From: Pedobacter jejuensis
Lineage (GTDB): Bacteria > Bacteroidota > Bacteroidia > Sphingobacteriales > Sphingobacteriaceae
Assembly: GCF_003725795.1 (NCBI RefSeq)
Contig: NZ_RBEE01000042.1
Location: 124,001-188,000 of the forward strand
DNA: 64,000 nt
Direction of reading: 5' to 3'
Position 1 is the first letter of the stretch, and every line of letters begins with the position of its first letter. The notes under the pieces were generated by a model. That model made no database searches. It had not been told where the DNA came from and saw only the letters and a program-made list of their open reading frames with translations. The position numbers and the translations under genes were made by a program. Positions 17,189 to 25,301 of this stretch are shown here, one piece after another.

Positions 17189-17569
17189 TTACTCCAGGCT
17201 GTAACTTAGCTTTACTCTAGCAACGCCTTTACTGTAGATACCTATCTGTTTAGCAGCGCTTTCTGATAAATCTATCGCCAATTTTTTGGAGAATGGACCC
17301 CTATCATTTACCTTAACTTGGACTGATTTTCCATTATCGGGATTGGTTACCGTAATCATGGTACCAAATGGTAAAGTGCGATGTGCTGCTGTTAATTTTT
17401 TTGCTCTGTATTTGGCGCCGCTAGTGGTTCGTCGACCTTCGAATTTTCGGTGGTAATATGTAGCCAGAACTGATTTTTTAACACTATCGGGCTCATTTGA
17501 TGCATCAGAATTTTGTGCTTTACCTTGTAAAAACAAGAAACAAAAACTTAATAACAGAACATATTTCAT
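17189..17569 (-). CDS. RlpA-like septal ring / double-psi beta-barrel protein
   Basis: This 126-residue exported protein has a signal peptide (MKYVLLLSFCFLFLQGKAQ) and a single RlpA-type double-psi beta-barrel. The domain shows ATYYHRKFEGRRTTSG, the AAHRTLPFGTMITVTN strand and the conserved VNDRGPF with its Asp, followed by IDLSESAAKQIG. RlpA proteins bind or cut denuded peptidoglycan at division sites. This one lacks the SPOR domain of the long RlpA type, so septal targeting is not assured. A TATATTTG promoter box lies 27 bp upstream. Confidence 0.88.
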   Translation of the reverse strand: MKYVLLLSFCFLFLQGKAQNSDASNEPDSVKKSVLATYYHRKFEGRRTTSGAKYRAKKLTAAHRTLPFGTMITVTNPDNGKSVQVKVNDRGPFSKKLAIDLSESAAKQIGIYSKGVARVKLSYSLE

Positions 17570-17595
17570 AGGCTAAAATTTATTTATCGAGCCTG

Positions 17596-17603
17596 CAAAT
17601 ATA
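17596..17603 (-). promoter_or_regulatory. rlpA-like gene promoter, -7 element
   Basis: The minus strand reads TATATTTG (TAnnTTTG), 27 bp before the start codon, a normal leader length. Confidence 0.55.
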
Positions 17604-17697
17604 AGCATTTAGTTTATAATCAATAAATTGTGGAAAAAACGCACATTTTAGCGCTAAATAAATCACTCATGTATTGGACAATCGTATACTATCGTTT

Positions 17698-18657
17698 CTA
17701 ATTTTTTTCCCATTTTTCGTAAAGAGGTAATTGATTTTTATATTCCTCAACATTCCAAACAATACCCCATTGTCTAACGTATTCTGCCAAAGATCCTAAA
17801 CCAACAGATGCTCGCCTTTTATCTACATTATCAGGATCTAAAAGTGGTAAAACATAAGCCATATTCTCTTTAGGATTTGTTCTTATTTGGCTACCGTAAA
17901 TTTGCTTTTTTCCTTCGCTTAAAGCTACCCTATCTTCCAATAATGCCAATGCGCTTGGTTTTGCTTTACCATTTTTAACTGCAATACGCATAATCGGTAA
18001 ATACTTTTGTTGAATGACTAAATCAGAATGCTGAATAACCAAGAACAAAGTATTACTTTGGTTTCCAACTTTATCTTCGCCCAGCCAACCGTATTTATCC
18101 AAAATCTTGGTAACGGTGATCGTATTCAAGCTATCATGATAAATCATCAGTTTGCTTAAACTGTCCACCTTTTTACTTTGATAACCTTCTTTCTTTTGCG
18201 CGGCAATATATTCTACTCTTATACCCTGATCCGTTTTATACACTTCCTCTAGCGCTGCTTTTGCTTCCTTATTATAATTTGTTTCAATTTGGTTTATACG
18301 AACATGTAACTTAGATACAACTTTTTCCCACTCAGGCAAGCTATGTAAAGAAATTAGGTCTGAATCCTTTTTAAAATGTTCGATATTAATCCACCCCGCA
18401 TCGATACTAAGATTTAACAATTTAAATGCATTTAACCTATCGCCTGCAAGTGCAGCCGCACAAGCAGCATTGTATAAATCAGTTTTATTATTTCGCTCTT
18501 TTTCAAAAGCCAACAAGTAAGCATCCTTAGATTTTATATAATCTTTTGATTTATACAATCTCTCTGCTTGAGAAACTAGCTGTTTGTAATCATCTTGCGC
18601 AAAGGCAAAAACTGTGATATTTAAAAACACAAAAATTAGCAGAATACCCTTTTTCAT
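17698..18657 (-). CDS. exported DUF6624-like protein with TPR-type N-terminus
   Basis: This 319-residue protein has a signal peptide (MKKGILLIFVFLNITVFAFAQ). An alpha-helical repeat part of TPR type (LVSQAERLYKSKDYIKSKDAY, then LYNAACAAALAGDRLNAFKLL) is followed by a C-terminal domain. That domain has the sequence pattern I associate with DUF6624: KYGWLGEDKVGNQ, TLFLVIQHSD, QQKYLPIMRIAVKNG, LLEDRVALSEGKKQIYGSQ. It is probably periplasmic or on the outer membrane. No function is established for DUF6624. Confidence 0.75.
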   Translation of the reverse strand: MKKGILLIFVFLNITVFAFAQDDYKQLVSQAERLYKSKDYIKSKDAYLLAFEKERNNKTDLYNAACAAALAGDRLNAFKLLNLSIDAGWINIEHFKKDSDLISLHSLPEWEKVVSKLHVRINQIETNYNKEAKAALEEVYKTDQGIRVEYIAAQKKEGYQSKKVDSLSKLMIYHDSLNTITVTKILDKYGWLGEDKVGNQSNTLFLVIQHSDLVIQQKYLPIMRIAVKNGKAKPSALALLEDRVALSEGKKQIYGSQIRTNPKENMAYVLPLLDPDNVDKRRASVGLGSLAEYVRQWGIVWNVEEYKNQLPLYEKWEKN

Positions 18658-18682
18658 TCGTAGTAAATTTATTGACTTACAA

Positions 18683-18690
18683 CAAAACTA
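18683..18690 (-). promoter_or_regulatory. DUF6624 gene promoter, -7 element
   Basis: The minus strand reads TAGTTTTG, matching TAnnTTTG, 26 bp before the start codon. A near-match to TTTG (CTTG) is 20 bp further upstream. Confidence 0.5.
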
Positions 18691-18773
18691 AATAATTAGT
18701 TTTTAAATTCCAAGCAACAAAAAAGGCGTACAACTTACGCCGTACGCCTCTACCTAACCCATCCTTACTCAAC

Positions 18774-19277
18774 TTATTTTTTGTCAGGCACGAAATTCAT
18801 AGAAATTGAATTTACGCAATGACGTGTGTCTTTATTTGTGAATCCCTCACCCAAAAATACGTGACCTAAGTGCGCTCCGCAGTTAGAACAAACGATTTCT
18901 GTACGAGATCCATCTGCATCAGGAATACGTTTAACGGCACCTTTGATTTCATCATCAAAAGCAGGCCATCCGCAATGCGCATCAAACTTACTTTCTGAGC
19001 GATATAACGCGGCATTACAACGTTTACAAGTATAAGTTCCATTATCAGTTGTAAGTTCATATTTACCAGTACCAGGATATTCTGTTCCTTTATTTACAAT
19101 TACTCTTTCTTCTTCGGGTGTTAATGGATTCCAGTTCATCTTATTCTTTGGTGTAATTTTTTCTGTTGATTGCGATTGCTTGGTTTCTTTCTTCTCTTGC
19201 TTTTGAGCACAAGCGGATAAACCAGTTACTATAACAACCGCTGAAATCAAAAATAGTTTATTTAACATCGTTTTCAT
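18774..19277 (-). CDS. msrB: peptide-methionine (R)-S-oxide reductase, exported lipoprotein form
   Basis: MsrB repairs oxidised protein methionine by reducing the R-sulfoxide. The 167-residue protein has a lipoprotein-type signal with lipobox VTGLSAC (Cys at about 23), a short charged linker and the MsrB domain. The zinc site is formed by CKRC and CSNC. The catalytic Cys lies in DTRHCVNSISM, and GWPAF and HLGHVF are conserved. The lipobox places it in the periplasm or outer membrane, unlike the cytosolic MsrB. It may protect envelope proteins. It stands alone with no MsrA beside it. Confidence 0.93.
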   Translation of the reverse strand: MKTMLNKLFLISAVVIVTGLSACAQKQEKKETKQSQSTEKITPKNKMNWNPLTPEEERVIVNKGTEYPGTGKYELTTDNGTYTCKRCNAALYRSESKFDAHCGWPAFDDEIKGAVKRIPDADGSRTEIVCSNCGAHLGHVFLGEGFTNKDTRHCVNSISMNFVPDKK

Positions 19278-19438
19278 AAATCAATATACGCTATAGATTT
19301 TGATTTGGTTTGGAGGTTTAAAGGTTTGTAGGAGTGTTTACAAAGGGATGATAAAAAGATATGTTTTTGCCAATAACCTGTGTTCGTTTATTAATTATCC
19401 TTCAGATCAACAAGCTACATTTTTTATTTACCGTCACC

Positions 19439-19489
19439 CTGAATTTATTTCAAGGTTTATTTGCAGGAAAGATGCTGAAATAAATTCAG
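19439..19489. repeat. perfect 14-bp inverted repeat (dispersed palindrome)
   Basis: CTGAATTTATTTCA at 19439-19452 and its exact complement at 19476-19489 enclose a 23-nt spacer. It is of the 'CACCCTGAATTTATTTCA' type common between Bacteroidota genes. The 402-bp gap 19278-19679 holds only this element and the sucD terminator. I see no gene in it. Confidence 0.75.
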
Positions 19490-19616
19490 CAAAACGTGTC
19501 GTACAAGCAATACAGCGATAAAATGGCAAAATATTAATTTTAGAAATTTCTAATTTTTCCATTTTATTCATTTACGTGCTTTCTGAGTTTCCGTGCCAAC
19601 TAAAGAATAAAGTGAC

Positions 19617-19657
19617 AAAAAAACAAAAAAGCGTCTCGAAATAATCGAAACGCTTTC
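19617..19657 (-). terminator. intrinsic terminator after sucD
   Basis: On the minus strand, AAAGCGTTTCGA and TCGAGACGCTTT form a hairpin closed by a short AT-rich loop. A TTTTTTG/TTTTTTTG T-run follows, about 25 bp after the sucD stop codon. Confidence 0.85.
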
Positions 19658-19679
19658 ATTTATCTAGAAAATAAAAATT

Positions 19680-20552
19680 TTATTTTGCTAATTCTTCTGC
19701 CATTGCAGCACCAATTTCAGCAGGACTTTCTACTACACGAATACCACACTCACGCATGATTTTCATTTTAGCAGCAGCAGTATCATCAGCACCGCCAACA
19801 ATTGCACCCGCGTGGCCCATTCTACGTCCCGGAGGAGCAGTTTGACCAGCAATAAAACCTACAACAGGTTTAGTACCGTGTTCCTTAATCCAATGAGCAG
19901 CTTCAGCTTCCATTCCACCACCAATCTCACCAATCATGATGATACCGTGGGTATCTGGGTCGTTCATTAATAATTTAACCGCTTCAACAGTTGGTGTACC
20001 AATAATTGGGTCACCACCAATACCGATAGCCGTTGTAATGCCTAAACCAGCCTTAACAACTTGGTCAACCGCCTCGTAAGTTAAAGTTCCTGATTTTGAA
20101 ACTACGCCTACATGACCTTTTTTGAAGATAAAGCCTGGCATGATACCAATTTTAGCTTCATCAGCAGTAATTACACCTGGGCAGTTAGGGCCAATCAGGG
20201 TAACATCACGGTCTGAAATATATTCTTTAACCTGAATCATGTCCTTTGTAGGGATACCTTCAGTAATACAAACAATAACTTTAATACCACCTTCAGCAGC
20301 TTCCATAATTGCATCAGCAGCAAAAGCAGGTGGCACAAAAATGATAGATACATTTGCTCCTGTTTTATCAACAGCATCTTTAACAGTATTAAAAACAGGC
20401 TTATCTAAATGCAATTGCCCACCTTTGCCAGGCGTTACACCACCAACTACGTTTGTACCGTATGCAAGCATTTGCTCAGCATGGTAAGTTCCTTCGTTTC
20501 CGGTAAAACCCTGAACGATAACCTTAGAATCTTTATTTACTAAAACGCTCAT
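19680..20552 (-). CDS. sucD: succinate-CoA ligase (ADP-forming), alpha subunit
   Basis: The alpha subunit of succinyl-CoA synthetase interconverts succinyl-CoA and succinate with formation of ATP or GTP in the TCA cycle. The 290-residue protein has the CoA-binding Rossmann domain (VIVQGFTGNEGTYH) and the GPNCPGVI segment. The phosphorylated active-site His is in RRMGHAGAIV, preceded by the AGQTAPPG loop. The beta subunit gene sucC is not next to it, which is often the case in Bacteroidota. It has a near-ideal promoter 20-50 bp upstream and a strong terminator, so it is probably transcribed alone. Confidence 0.97.
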   Translation of the reverse strand: MSVLVNKDSKVIVQGFTGNEGTYHAEQMLAYGTNVVGGVTPGKGGQLHLDKPVFNTVKDAVDKTGANVSIIFVPPAFAADAIMEAAEGGIKVIVCITEGIPTKDMIQVKEYISDRDVTLIGPNCPGVITADEAKIGIMPGFIFKKGHVGVVSKSGTLTYEAVDQVVKAGLGITTAIGIGGDPIIGTPTVEAVKLLMNDPDTHGIIMIGEIGGGMEAEAAHWIKEHGTKPVVGFIAGQTAPPGRRMGHAGAIVGGADDTAAAKMKIMRECGIRVVESPAEIGAAMAEELAK

Positions 20553-20571
20553 GTATCAATATTTTTTTGTG

Positions 20572-20602
20572 CAAAGCTAATATTATTGACTGGAAAGTCA
20601 AA
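20572..20602 (-). promoter_or_regulatory. sucD promoter (-33 TTTG, -7 TAGCTTTG)
   Basis: Read on the minus strand, TTTG (20599-20602) and TAGCTTTG (20572-20579) are 19 bp apart. This is a close match to the Bacteroidota primary sigma-factor consensus TTTG-N19-TAnnTTTG. The predicted leader is only about 12-14 nt. Confidence 0.68.
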
Positions 20603-20784
20603 CCTAAAAATAGATTATTTAGCCCATTTTTTCAGGAAAATGTAACGAATTGGCTAATGGCTACTTCAACCCTGATTTGCAATAGAATCTTTTTAAGGAA
20701 ATCCTGTAAGAATATCAGAGGAGTAATAATTAAAAGTGTTTTTTTTACAAATGTCAATCTTTCTTTTACTTCAGTATGATAAGT

Positions 20785-21783
20785 TTAAATACTTTTATCT
20801 TCAGTTTTTATTTTTGGTTCAACCTTCCAACTTTTAGCCCATTCAGCTTGTGCGGCTTCGTCTTGGAATGTCCATGCTACAAACCGACTAACTTTTTGTC
20901 CTTGAGACATTTGAACCGTTGTAACTTCGAAAGCTTTTGCTTTAATTAAAGCACTGTAAATGCTTTTTAGGTTTGCGCTTTTAGAAACTAATGATGTAAA
21001 CCACAAACACTGATTGGCAATTTGTGCACTTTGAATAATCATTTGTTCAACAAAGGCACGTTCACCACCTGGGCACCAAAGTTCTGCTTTGTTTCCACCA
21101 AAGTTTAAAACATGCTTTACTTCCTTTTCGGCACCGCCTAAGTTGCGCCATTTTTGCCGTGTACCCTGTTCTGCTTCTTTTAAAGATGCATGAAAAGGTG
21201 GGTTGCAGATGGTTACATCAAATCGTTCTTTTGCACCAACAACACCTCTAAAAATACCCATTTTTGATGGTTGTAATCGAATTTCTACTGCATCTTGCAA
21301 TGGTTTGTTAGCATCGATAATACGCTTTGCAGATTCGACAGAAAGTGGATCTATTTCAGAGCCAACAAAGTTCCATCCATATTCCTGGTGACCAATAATT
21401 GGATAAATACAATTTGCACCAACACCAATATCTAAAACTTTTATTGTGTTTCCCTTTGGTAATTTACCTTTATTGCTTGAACCTAATAAATCAGCTACAT
21501 AATGAATGTAATCCGCTCTTCCCGGTATTGGTGGGCAAAGATAATCTTTAGGAATATCCCATTGAGGTATGTTATAAAAGTGCTTTAATAAAGCTTTATT
21601 CAAAGCCTTTACAGCATTTTGATCTGCAAAATCTATAGAATCATCGTCGTGATCATTTTTAAAAACGAAACGTTTTAATTCTTTTGATGAACCGATAAGT
21701 TGTTTGAAATTGTAACGCGAACGATGTTTGTTGCGTGGGTGTAACTCGCTTTTTTCTGAGCGAGTATTTTCTTTTTGAGCCAA
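20785..21783 (-). CDS. rlmF: 23S rRNA (adenine(1618)-N(6))-methyltransferase
   Basis: RlmF transfers a methyl group from S-adenosylmethionine to N6 of A1618 in 23S rRNA. The 332-residue protein begins with the family's charged stretch LHPRNKHRSRYNFKQL. It has the SAM-binding motif KVLDIGVGANCIYP, an acidic residue in GSEIDPLSV, and the catalytic NPPF in TICNPPFHASLKEA. The R-K-W-R-N-L-G-G segment (about residue 215) is also typical. The C-terminus contains WCPGGERAFVEQMI. A TACCTTTG promoter box lies about 45 bp upstream. It is a single-gene unit. Confidence 0.95.
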   Translation of the reverse strand: MAQKENTRSEKSELHPRNKHRSRYNFKQLIGSSKELKRFVFKNDHDDDSIDFADQNAVKALNKALLKHFYNIPQWDIPKDYLCPPIPGRADYIHYVADLLGSSNKGKLPKGNTIKVLDIGVGANCIYPIIGHQEYGWNFVGSEIDPLSVESAKRIIDANKPLQDAVEIRLQPSKMGIFRGVVGAKERFDVTICNPPFHASLKEAEQGTRQKWRNLGGAEKEVKHVLNFGGNKAELWCPGGERAFVEQMIIQSAQIANQCLWFTSLVSKSANLKSIYSALIKAKAFEVTTVQMSQGQKVSRFVAWTFQDEAAQAEWAKSWKVEPKIKTEDKSI

Positions 21784-21827
21784 TGTGATATGGATTAATT
21801 AAACAAGCTGTGTGCTTATTTCTAATG

Positions 21828-21835
21828 CAAAGGTA
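21828..21835 (-). promoter_or_regulatory. rlmF promoter, -7 element
   Basis: The minus strand reads TACCTTTG (TAnnTTTG), 45 bp before the start. No clear -33 element. Confidence 0.5.
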
Positions 21836-21921
21836 CAGAAAAGAGTTGGGGTTATTGTTTTAGAATTTGTTCGGGAAAGATTCAAGTTTAGCTTGAAAGA
21901 TTCTTTTAGTACAAATGAAAG

Positions 21922-22233
21922 CTAAATGTTGGATGTCAATTTAATAGCAATTCTATTAAGCCAGGTAAACATTTTACATTTACTTTCATCAAATGTAGAT
22001 ATGGTTTCCCAAGCTTGAGAAAAAGTCTTTTCTAATATTAAATCACATTTACTTTTATCGTTAAGAATGCGTGAAATAGTACCATAAATTGCTGGTGCGT
22101 AATACTTGTAAAAGGCTTTAAAAGTTTCTTTATCCTTTGATTTGAGTTTTGAAATAGAAATTTTGTTTGCAGATAACCAGAAAGTTGATGGCGATTGTTC
22201 CAAAATTTGGCTGTTATTAAGTGATATCTGCAT
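21922..22233 (-). CDS. sigma-70 region-2-only protein (truncated ECF sigma factor)
   Basis: The 103-residue product resembles only region 2 of ECF sigma factors: KSKDKETFKAFYKYYAPAIYGTISRILND, then CDLILEKTFSQAWETISTFDESK and FTWLNRIAIK. The last part corresponds to the -10-binding segment. The frame ends right after region 2, and no region 4 can be found in any frame of the following 130 bp. It may therefore be a remnant, or a stand-alone region-2 protein. It is divergent from the DUF6660/TonB-receptor pair. Whether it can bind core polymerase is not known. Confidence 0.7.
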   Translation of the reverse strand: MQISLNNSQILEQSPSTFWLSANKISISKLKSKDKETFKAFYKYYAPAIYGTISRILNDKSKCDLILEKTFSQAWETISTFDESKCKMFTWLNRIAIKLTSNI

Positions 22234-22371
22234 TACTTGGTTATTTCATTTATTTAAACAACACAAACACTTATATTTTGTTTACCGCAATTAAGTTTAA
22301 AGAAACAACCGCCAGGAATATATAATCATAAGGTTTAACAGGTTGATTCCAAAATTTTAATAAAGAGTTTG

Positions 22372-22379
22372 TACATTTG
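22372..22379 (+). promoter_or_regulatory. promoter of the DUF6660/TonB-receptor operon, -7 element
   Basis: TACATTTG matches TAnnTTTG and ends only 8 bp before the ATG at 22388. The mRNA would therefore be leaderless or nearly so. Confidence 0.55.
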
Positions 22380-22387
22380 CAGAACTA

Positions 22388-22723
22388 ATGAAAATTTTAA
22401 CCAGTTTTTTAAATATCTGCTTAATTGTAATGTCTTGCATGTCTTGCGAGGATTTTACAGATTTTGTTAGTGCGGATAAACTACAGGATTCTATTTCAAT
22501 AGAACAAAATAAAAATCACGCCATTGCAGATAATTGTTCTCCACTTTGCACCTGCAATTGTTGTGGACAACCTTTGGTATTTAGCCTAAAATCTTCTAAA
22601 ATAAATATTGTTAAATCAGAAAAAATGAGTCAAAACTCGCCAGAGTATATTAATTCATTTGCTTCTGATTATTTAGATACTATCTGGCAACCGCCCAAAA
22701 TGGAAATGAATATTTTCGGATAA
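22388..22723 (+). CDS. DUF6660-family exported cysteine-rich protein
   Basis: This 111-residue protein has a hydrophobic N-terminus that ends in cysteines (IVMSCMSCEDF), probably a lipoprotein signal. A histidine/cysteine cluster follows (NHAIADNCSPLCTCNCCGQP). The cluster and position match DUF6660, whose genes commonly precede TonB-dependent receptors. The Cys-rich motif suggests metal binding, perhaps copper or another soft metal, but that is inference. The receptor gene follows 57 bp downstream on the same strand, so the two are probably co-transcribed. Confidence 0.72.
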   Translation: MKILTSFLNICLIVMSCMSCEDFTDFVSADKLQDSISIEQNKNHAIADNCSPLCTCNCCGQPLVFSLKSSKINIVKSEKMSQNSPEYINSFASDYLDTIWQPPKMEMNIFG

Positions 22724-22779
22724 TTCATAATCATTACTGTTTTCGCAGTATAAAATATTTCATTTTCAAAAAAATTTAA

Positions 22780-24963
22780 ATGCAAAAATTACTTTTAATT
22801 TTATGTGTATTTCTATGCACATCAACTACTTACGCACAAAAAATTTTTAAAGTTGTAATCAAATCAGAAGAAAACAAATTGGCTTTGCAGGGAGCAACAA
22901 TAAGTATAATCGGTTCCTCTGTAAAAGCAATTTCAAATGAAATTGGTGTAGCAACATTAACAAACATACCCGATGGAAAACAAACCATTAAGATTAATAA
23001 TATTGGATACAATGAAAAAACAGTTACCGTTACTTTTCCTGTAAATCAACAAACAGCTTTAGAAATATTATTAACACCATCTGAAGATGAACTTGAAGAA
23101 GTTATCATTTCATCGACCAGAACAAGCAGAACAATTCAAAATACGCCAACACGTGTAGAAACAATAGAACTGGAAGAGATTGATGAAAAAAGCAATATGC
23201 GACCTGCAAATGTTTCTATGATTTTGCATGAAAGTACCGGGATTTCTGTTCAACAAACATCGGCTACTAGCGGTAACGCCAGCATTAGAATACAGGGATT
23301 AGACGGCAGATATACACAGCTTCTAAAAGATGGGTACGCTAGTTTTGGCAACTTTGCAAATGGCTTGAGTATTCTCGAAATACCACCTTTGGATTTAAGT
23401 CAGGTTGAAATTATAAAAGGCCCGGCATCTACGCTTTATGGTGCGGGTGCAATTGCTGGGGTGGTAAATTTTATTTCCCGAACGCCAAGAGAAAAAGCAG
23501 ATTATAATTTTATCGTTAATCAATCTAACGTTGGGCAAACCAACATTGGAGGCTTTGCAATGAGCAGAAATAAGAAAGTAGGCTACAGTTTACTCGCATT
23601 GGCAAACTTTCAAAAGCCTTATGATGTAGATAAAGATGATTTTACAGAACTTCCAAAATCCAAGGATTTTACCATTCATCCTAAACTTTTCCTCTATCCA
23701 AATGAAAGAACAACGTTAATTATCGGCAATGCTTTCACCACAAGTGATAGAACTGGAGGCGATATTTTCTTGATTAGAGATGGTAAATCAGCAGAACATA
23801 CTTATTTCGAAAACAACAAAACGATTAGAAATACTTCCACGCTGGATTATAGTTTGAAATTAGATGAACGAGATTTGTTTCGGGTAAAAACTAGTTTTAA
23901 TTACTTCAAAAGAAATATTGGTATACCTGATTATACTTTTAAAGGCAATAATTATAACGCTTACACCGATATTAGCTACTTAAAAAATATTAAAAACCAA
24001 AGCCTAATATTTGGCGGAAACTTGGTTTATGATGATTTTAGAGATGAAAAACAATCACTATCGAAAAGTTTTAAAACTAAAACTGCAGGCTTATACTTTC
24101 AACATACTTGGGATGCAACAGAAAAACTAAAACTAGAAAGCGGCATTAGAACTGACCTGGTAAATTATTTTAACAGTTTGTATAAAAACACAGACTTTTT
24201 TGTTTTACCACGGGTTTCTGCTTTATATAAATTTAGCGATAAGTGGAGTTCGAGGATAGGCGGTGGTCTTGGTTATAAAACACCAACCCTCTTTACCGAA
24301 CAAACTGAAACATTTCAATACCAAAATTTATTACCGTTGAATGGTGTACAATCAGAGAAAAGTTATGGCGGAACTGCAGATGTGAATTTTAAAACCAATA
24401 TTGGAGAAGATTGGTTGATAAGCTTAAATCAAATGTTTTTTTATACCCGAATAAGCAATTCAACAATTCTGTTGCAGGATGCAAATGCTAACTTTTTCTT
24501 TACTAACACCTCATTTCCGGTAAACAGTTTGGGTTTTGAAAGTAATGCAAAAATTATCTTTAAAGAATACTTTAAGCTTTTTGCCGGATACACCTTTACC
24601 AATGCAAAAGCAGACTATTTGCCTGTTATCCAAGACATTCGGCTGTTACCTAAAAACAGATTAAATCTTGCTTTACTTTACGAAAAAGAAAGAAATTTTA
24701 AACTTGGGTTAGAAGGTTATTTTACGGACAGACAGTATTTATACAATAATTTTCAGACGCCATCTTACTGGGAATTTGGCTTTATGGCCGAAAAAGTATT
24801 TGGTAAAATTTCCATCTTTATAAACGCTGAAAACTTTACAGATACAAGGCAAAGCAAATACAAAAGCGTTGTTAATGGTTCACATAACAACCCAACCTTT
24901 GATGACATTTGGACACATACCGAAGGCAGAACTTTTAACGCTGGAATTAAACTGAAATTATAA
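22780..24963 (+). CDS. TonB-dependent receptor with carboxypeptidase-like N-terminal domain
   Basis: This 727-residue outer-membrane receptor has a signal peptide (MQKLLLILCVFLCTSTTYAQ). A carboxypeptidase-D-regulatory-like domain follows (about residues 22-105, ISNEIGVATLTNIPDGKQT). The plug (about 108-225) contains PANVSMILHESTGISVQQ, IRIQGLDGRYTQLLKDG and EIIKGPASTLYGAGAIAGVVNF. The barrel ends at the aromatic C-terminal strand FNAGIKLKL. It takes up a ligand with TonB energy. The preceding DUF6660 gene with its Cys cluster hints at a metal or metal-complex substrate. No SusD partner is present. Confidence 0.92.
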   Translation: MQKLLLILCVFLCTSTTYAQKIFKVVIKSEENKLALQGATISIIGSSVKAISNEIGVATLTNIPDGKQTIKINNIGYNEKTVTVTFPVNQQTALEILLTPSEDELEEVIISSTRTSRTIQNTPTRVETIELEEIDEKSNMRPANVSMILHESTGISVQQTSATSGNASIRIQGLDGRYTQLLKDGYASFGNFANGLSILEIPPLDLSQVEIIKGPASTLYGAGAIAGVVNFISRTPREKADYNFIVNQSNVGQTNIGGFAMSRNKKVGYSLLALANFQKPYDVDKDDFTELPKSKDFTIHPKLFLYPNERTTLIIGNAFTTSDRTGGDIFLIRDGKSAEHTYFENNKTIRNTSTLDYSLKLDERDLFRVKTSFNYFKRNIGIPDYTFKGNNYNAYTDISYLKNIKNQSLIFGGNLVYDDFRDEKQSLSKSFKTKTAGLYFQHTWDATEKLKLESGIRTDLVNYFNSLYKNTDFFVLPRVSALYKFSDKWSSRIGGGLGYKTPTLFTEQTETFQYQNLLPLNGVQSEKSYGGTADVNFKTNIGEDWLISLNQMFFYTRISNSTILLQDANANFFFTNTSFPVNSLGFESNAKIIFKEYFKLFAGYTFTNAKADYLPVIQDIRLLPKNRLNLALLYEKERNFKLGLEGYFTDRQYLYNNFQTPSYWEFGFMAEKVFGKISIFINAENFTDTRQSKYKSVVNGSHNNPTFDDIWTHTEGRTFNAGIKLKL

Positions 24964-25018
24964 TTCTAAAACGATTCTGATTTGTAGGTGTTTAATTAGA
25001 AAACTTAAATCATCTACC

Positions 25019-25234
25019 ATGGAAAATCAAGATTATAATTTAACTGCAGAACAAGATGTAGCAGCTTTTGATACTGCTACAATAGGTATTACCAATACTT
25101 ACGAACCCGATCCAAAAGATAAAGAACAAGATGACGAAACCGAATATACTGAAGATGAAGTTGAATACGCTGATGGAGAAGGAACTTTATTAAATGAAGA
25201 ATTTAATGAAGAAGACGAGGATGAAGAACAGTAA
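25019..25234 (+). CDS. small very acidic protein of unknown function
   Basis: The 71-residue product is strongly acidic: more than a third of residues are Asp or Glu, with a C-terminal tract EEFNEEDEDEEQ. It has no signal peptide or membrane segment. The N-terminus MENQDYNLTAEQDVAAFD is ordered-looking, followed by a disordered tail. An intrinsic terminator follows at once, supporting a real transcribed unit. I do not recognise a characterised family. Such composition could suit a nucleic-acid mimic or a chaperone-like protein, but there is no direct evidence. Confidence 0.62.
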   Translation: MENQDYNLTAEQDVAAFDTATIGITNTYEPDPKDKEQDDETEYTEDEVEYADGEGTLLNEEFNEEDEDEEQ

Positions 25235-25245
25235 AATCTAATTAA

Positions 25246-25287
25246 AAAAAAAGGGGCAAAAACTATTTAAGTTTTTGCCCCTTTTTC
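25246..25287. terminator. bidirectional intrinsic terminator
   Basis: A long hairpin AAAAAGGGGCAAAAACT / GTTTTTGCCCCTTTTT has A-run and T-run on its two sides. It sits between convergent genes (acidic protein on plus, outer-membrane barrel on minus). Confidence 0.88.
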
Positions 25288-25301
25288 TATTTATGGGTAA
25301 T

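Noticed and set aside
20567..20779. 70-residue plus-strand ORF between sucD and rlmF
   Set aside because: It overlaps the sucD promoter, has no recognisable family and no promoter of its own.
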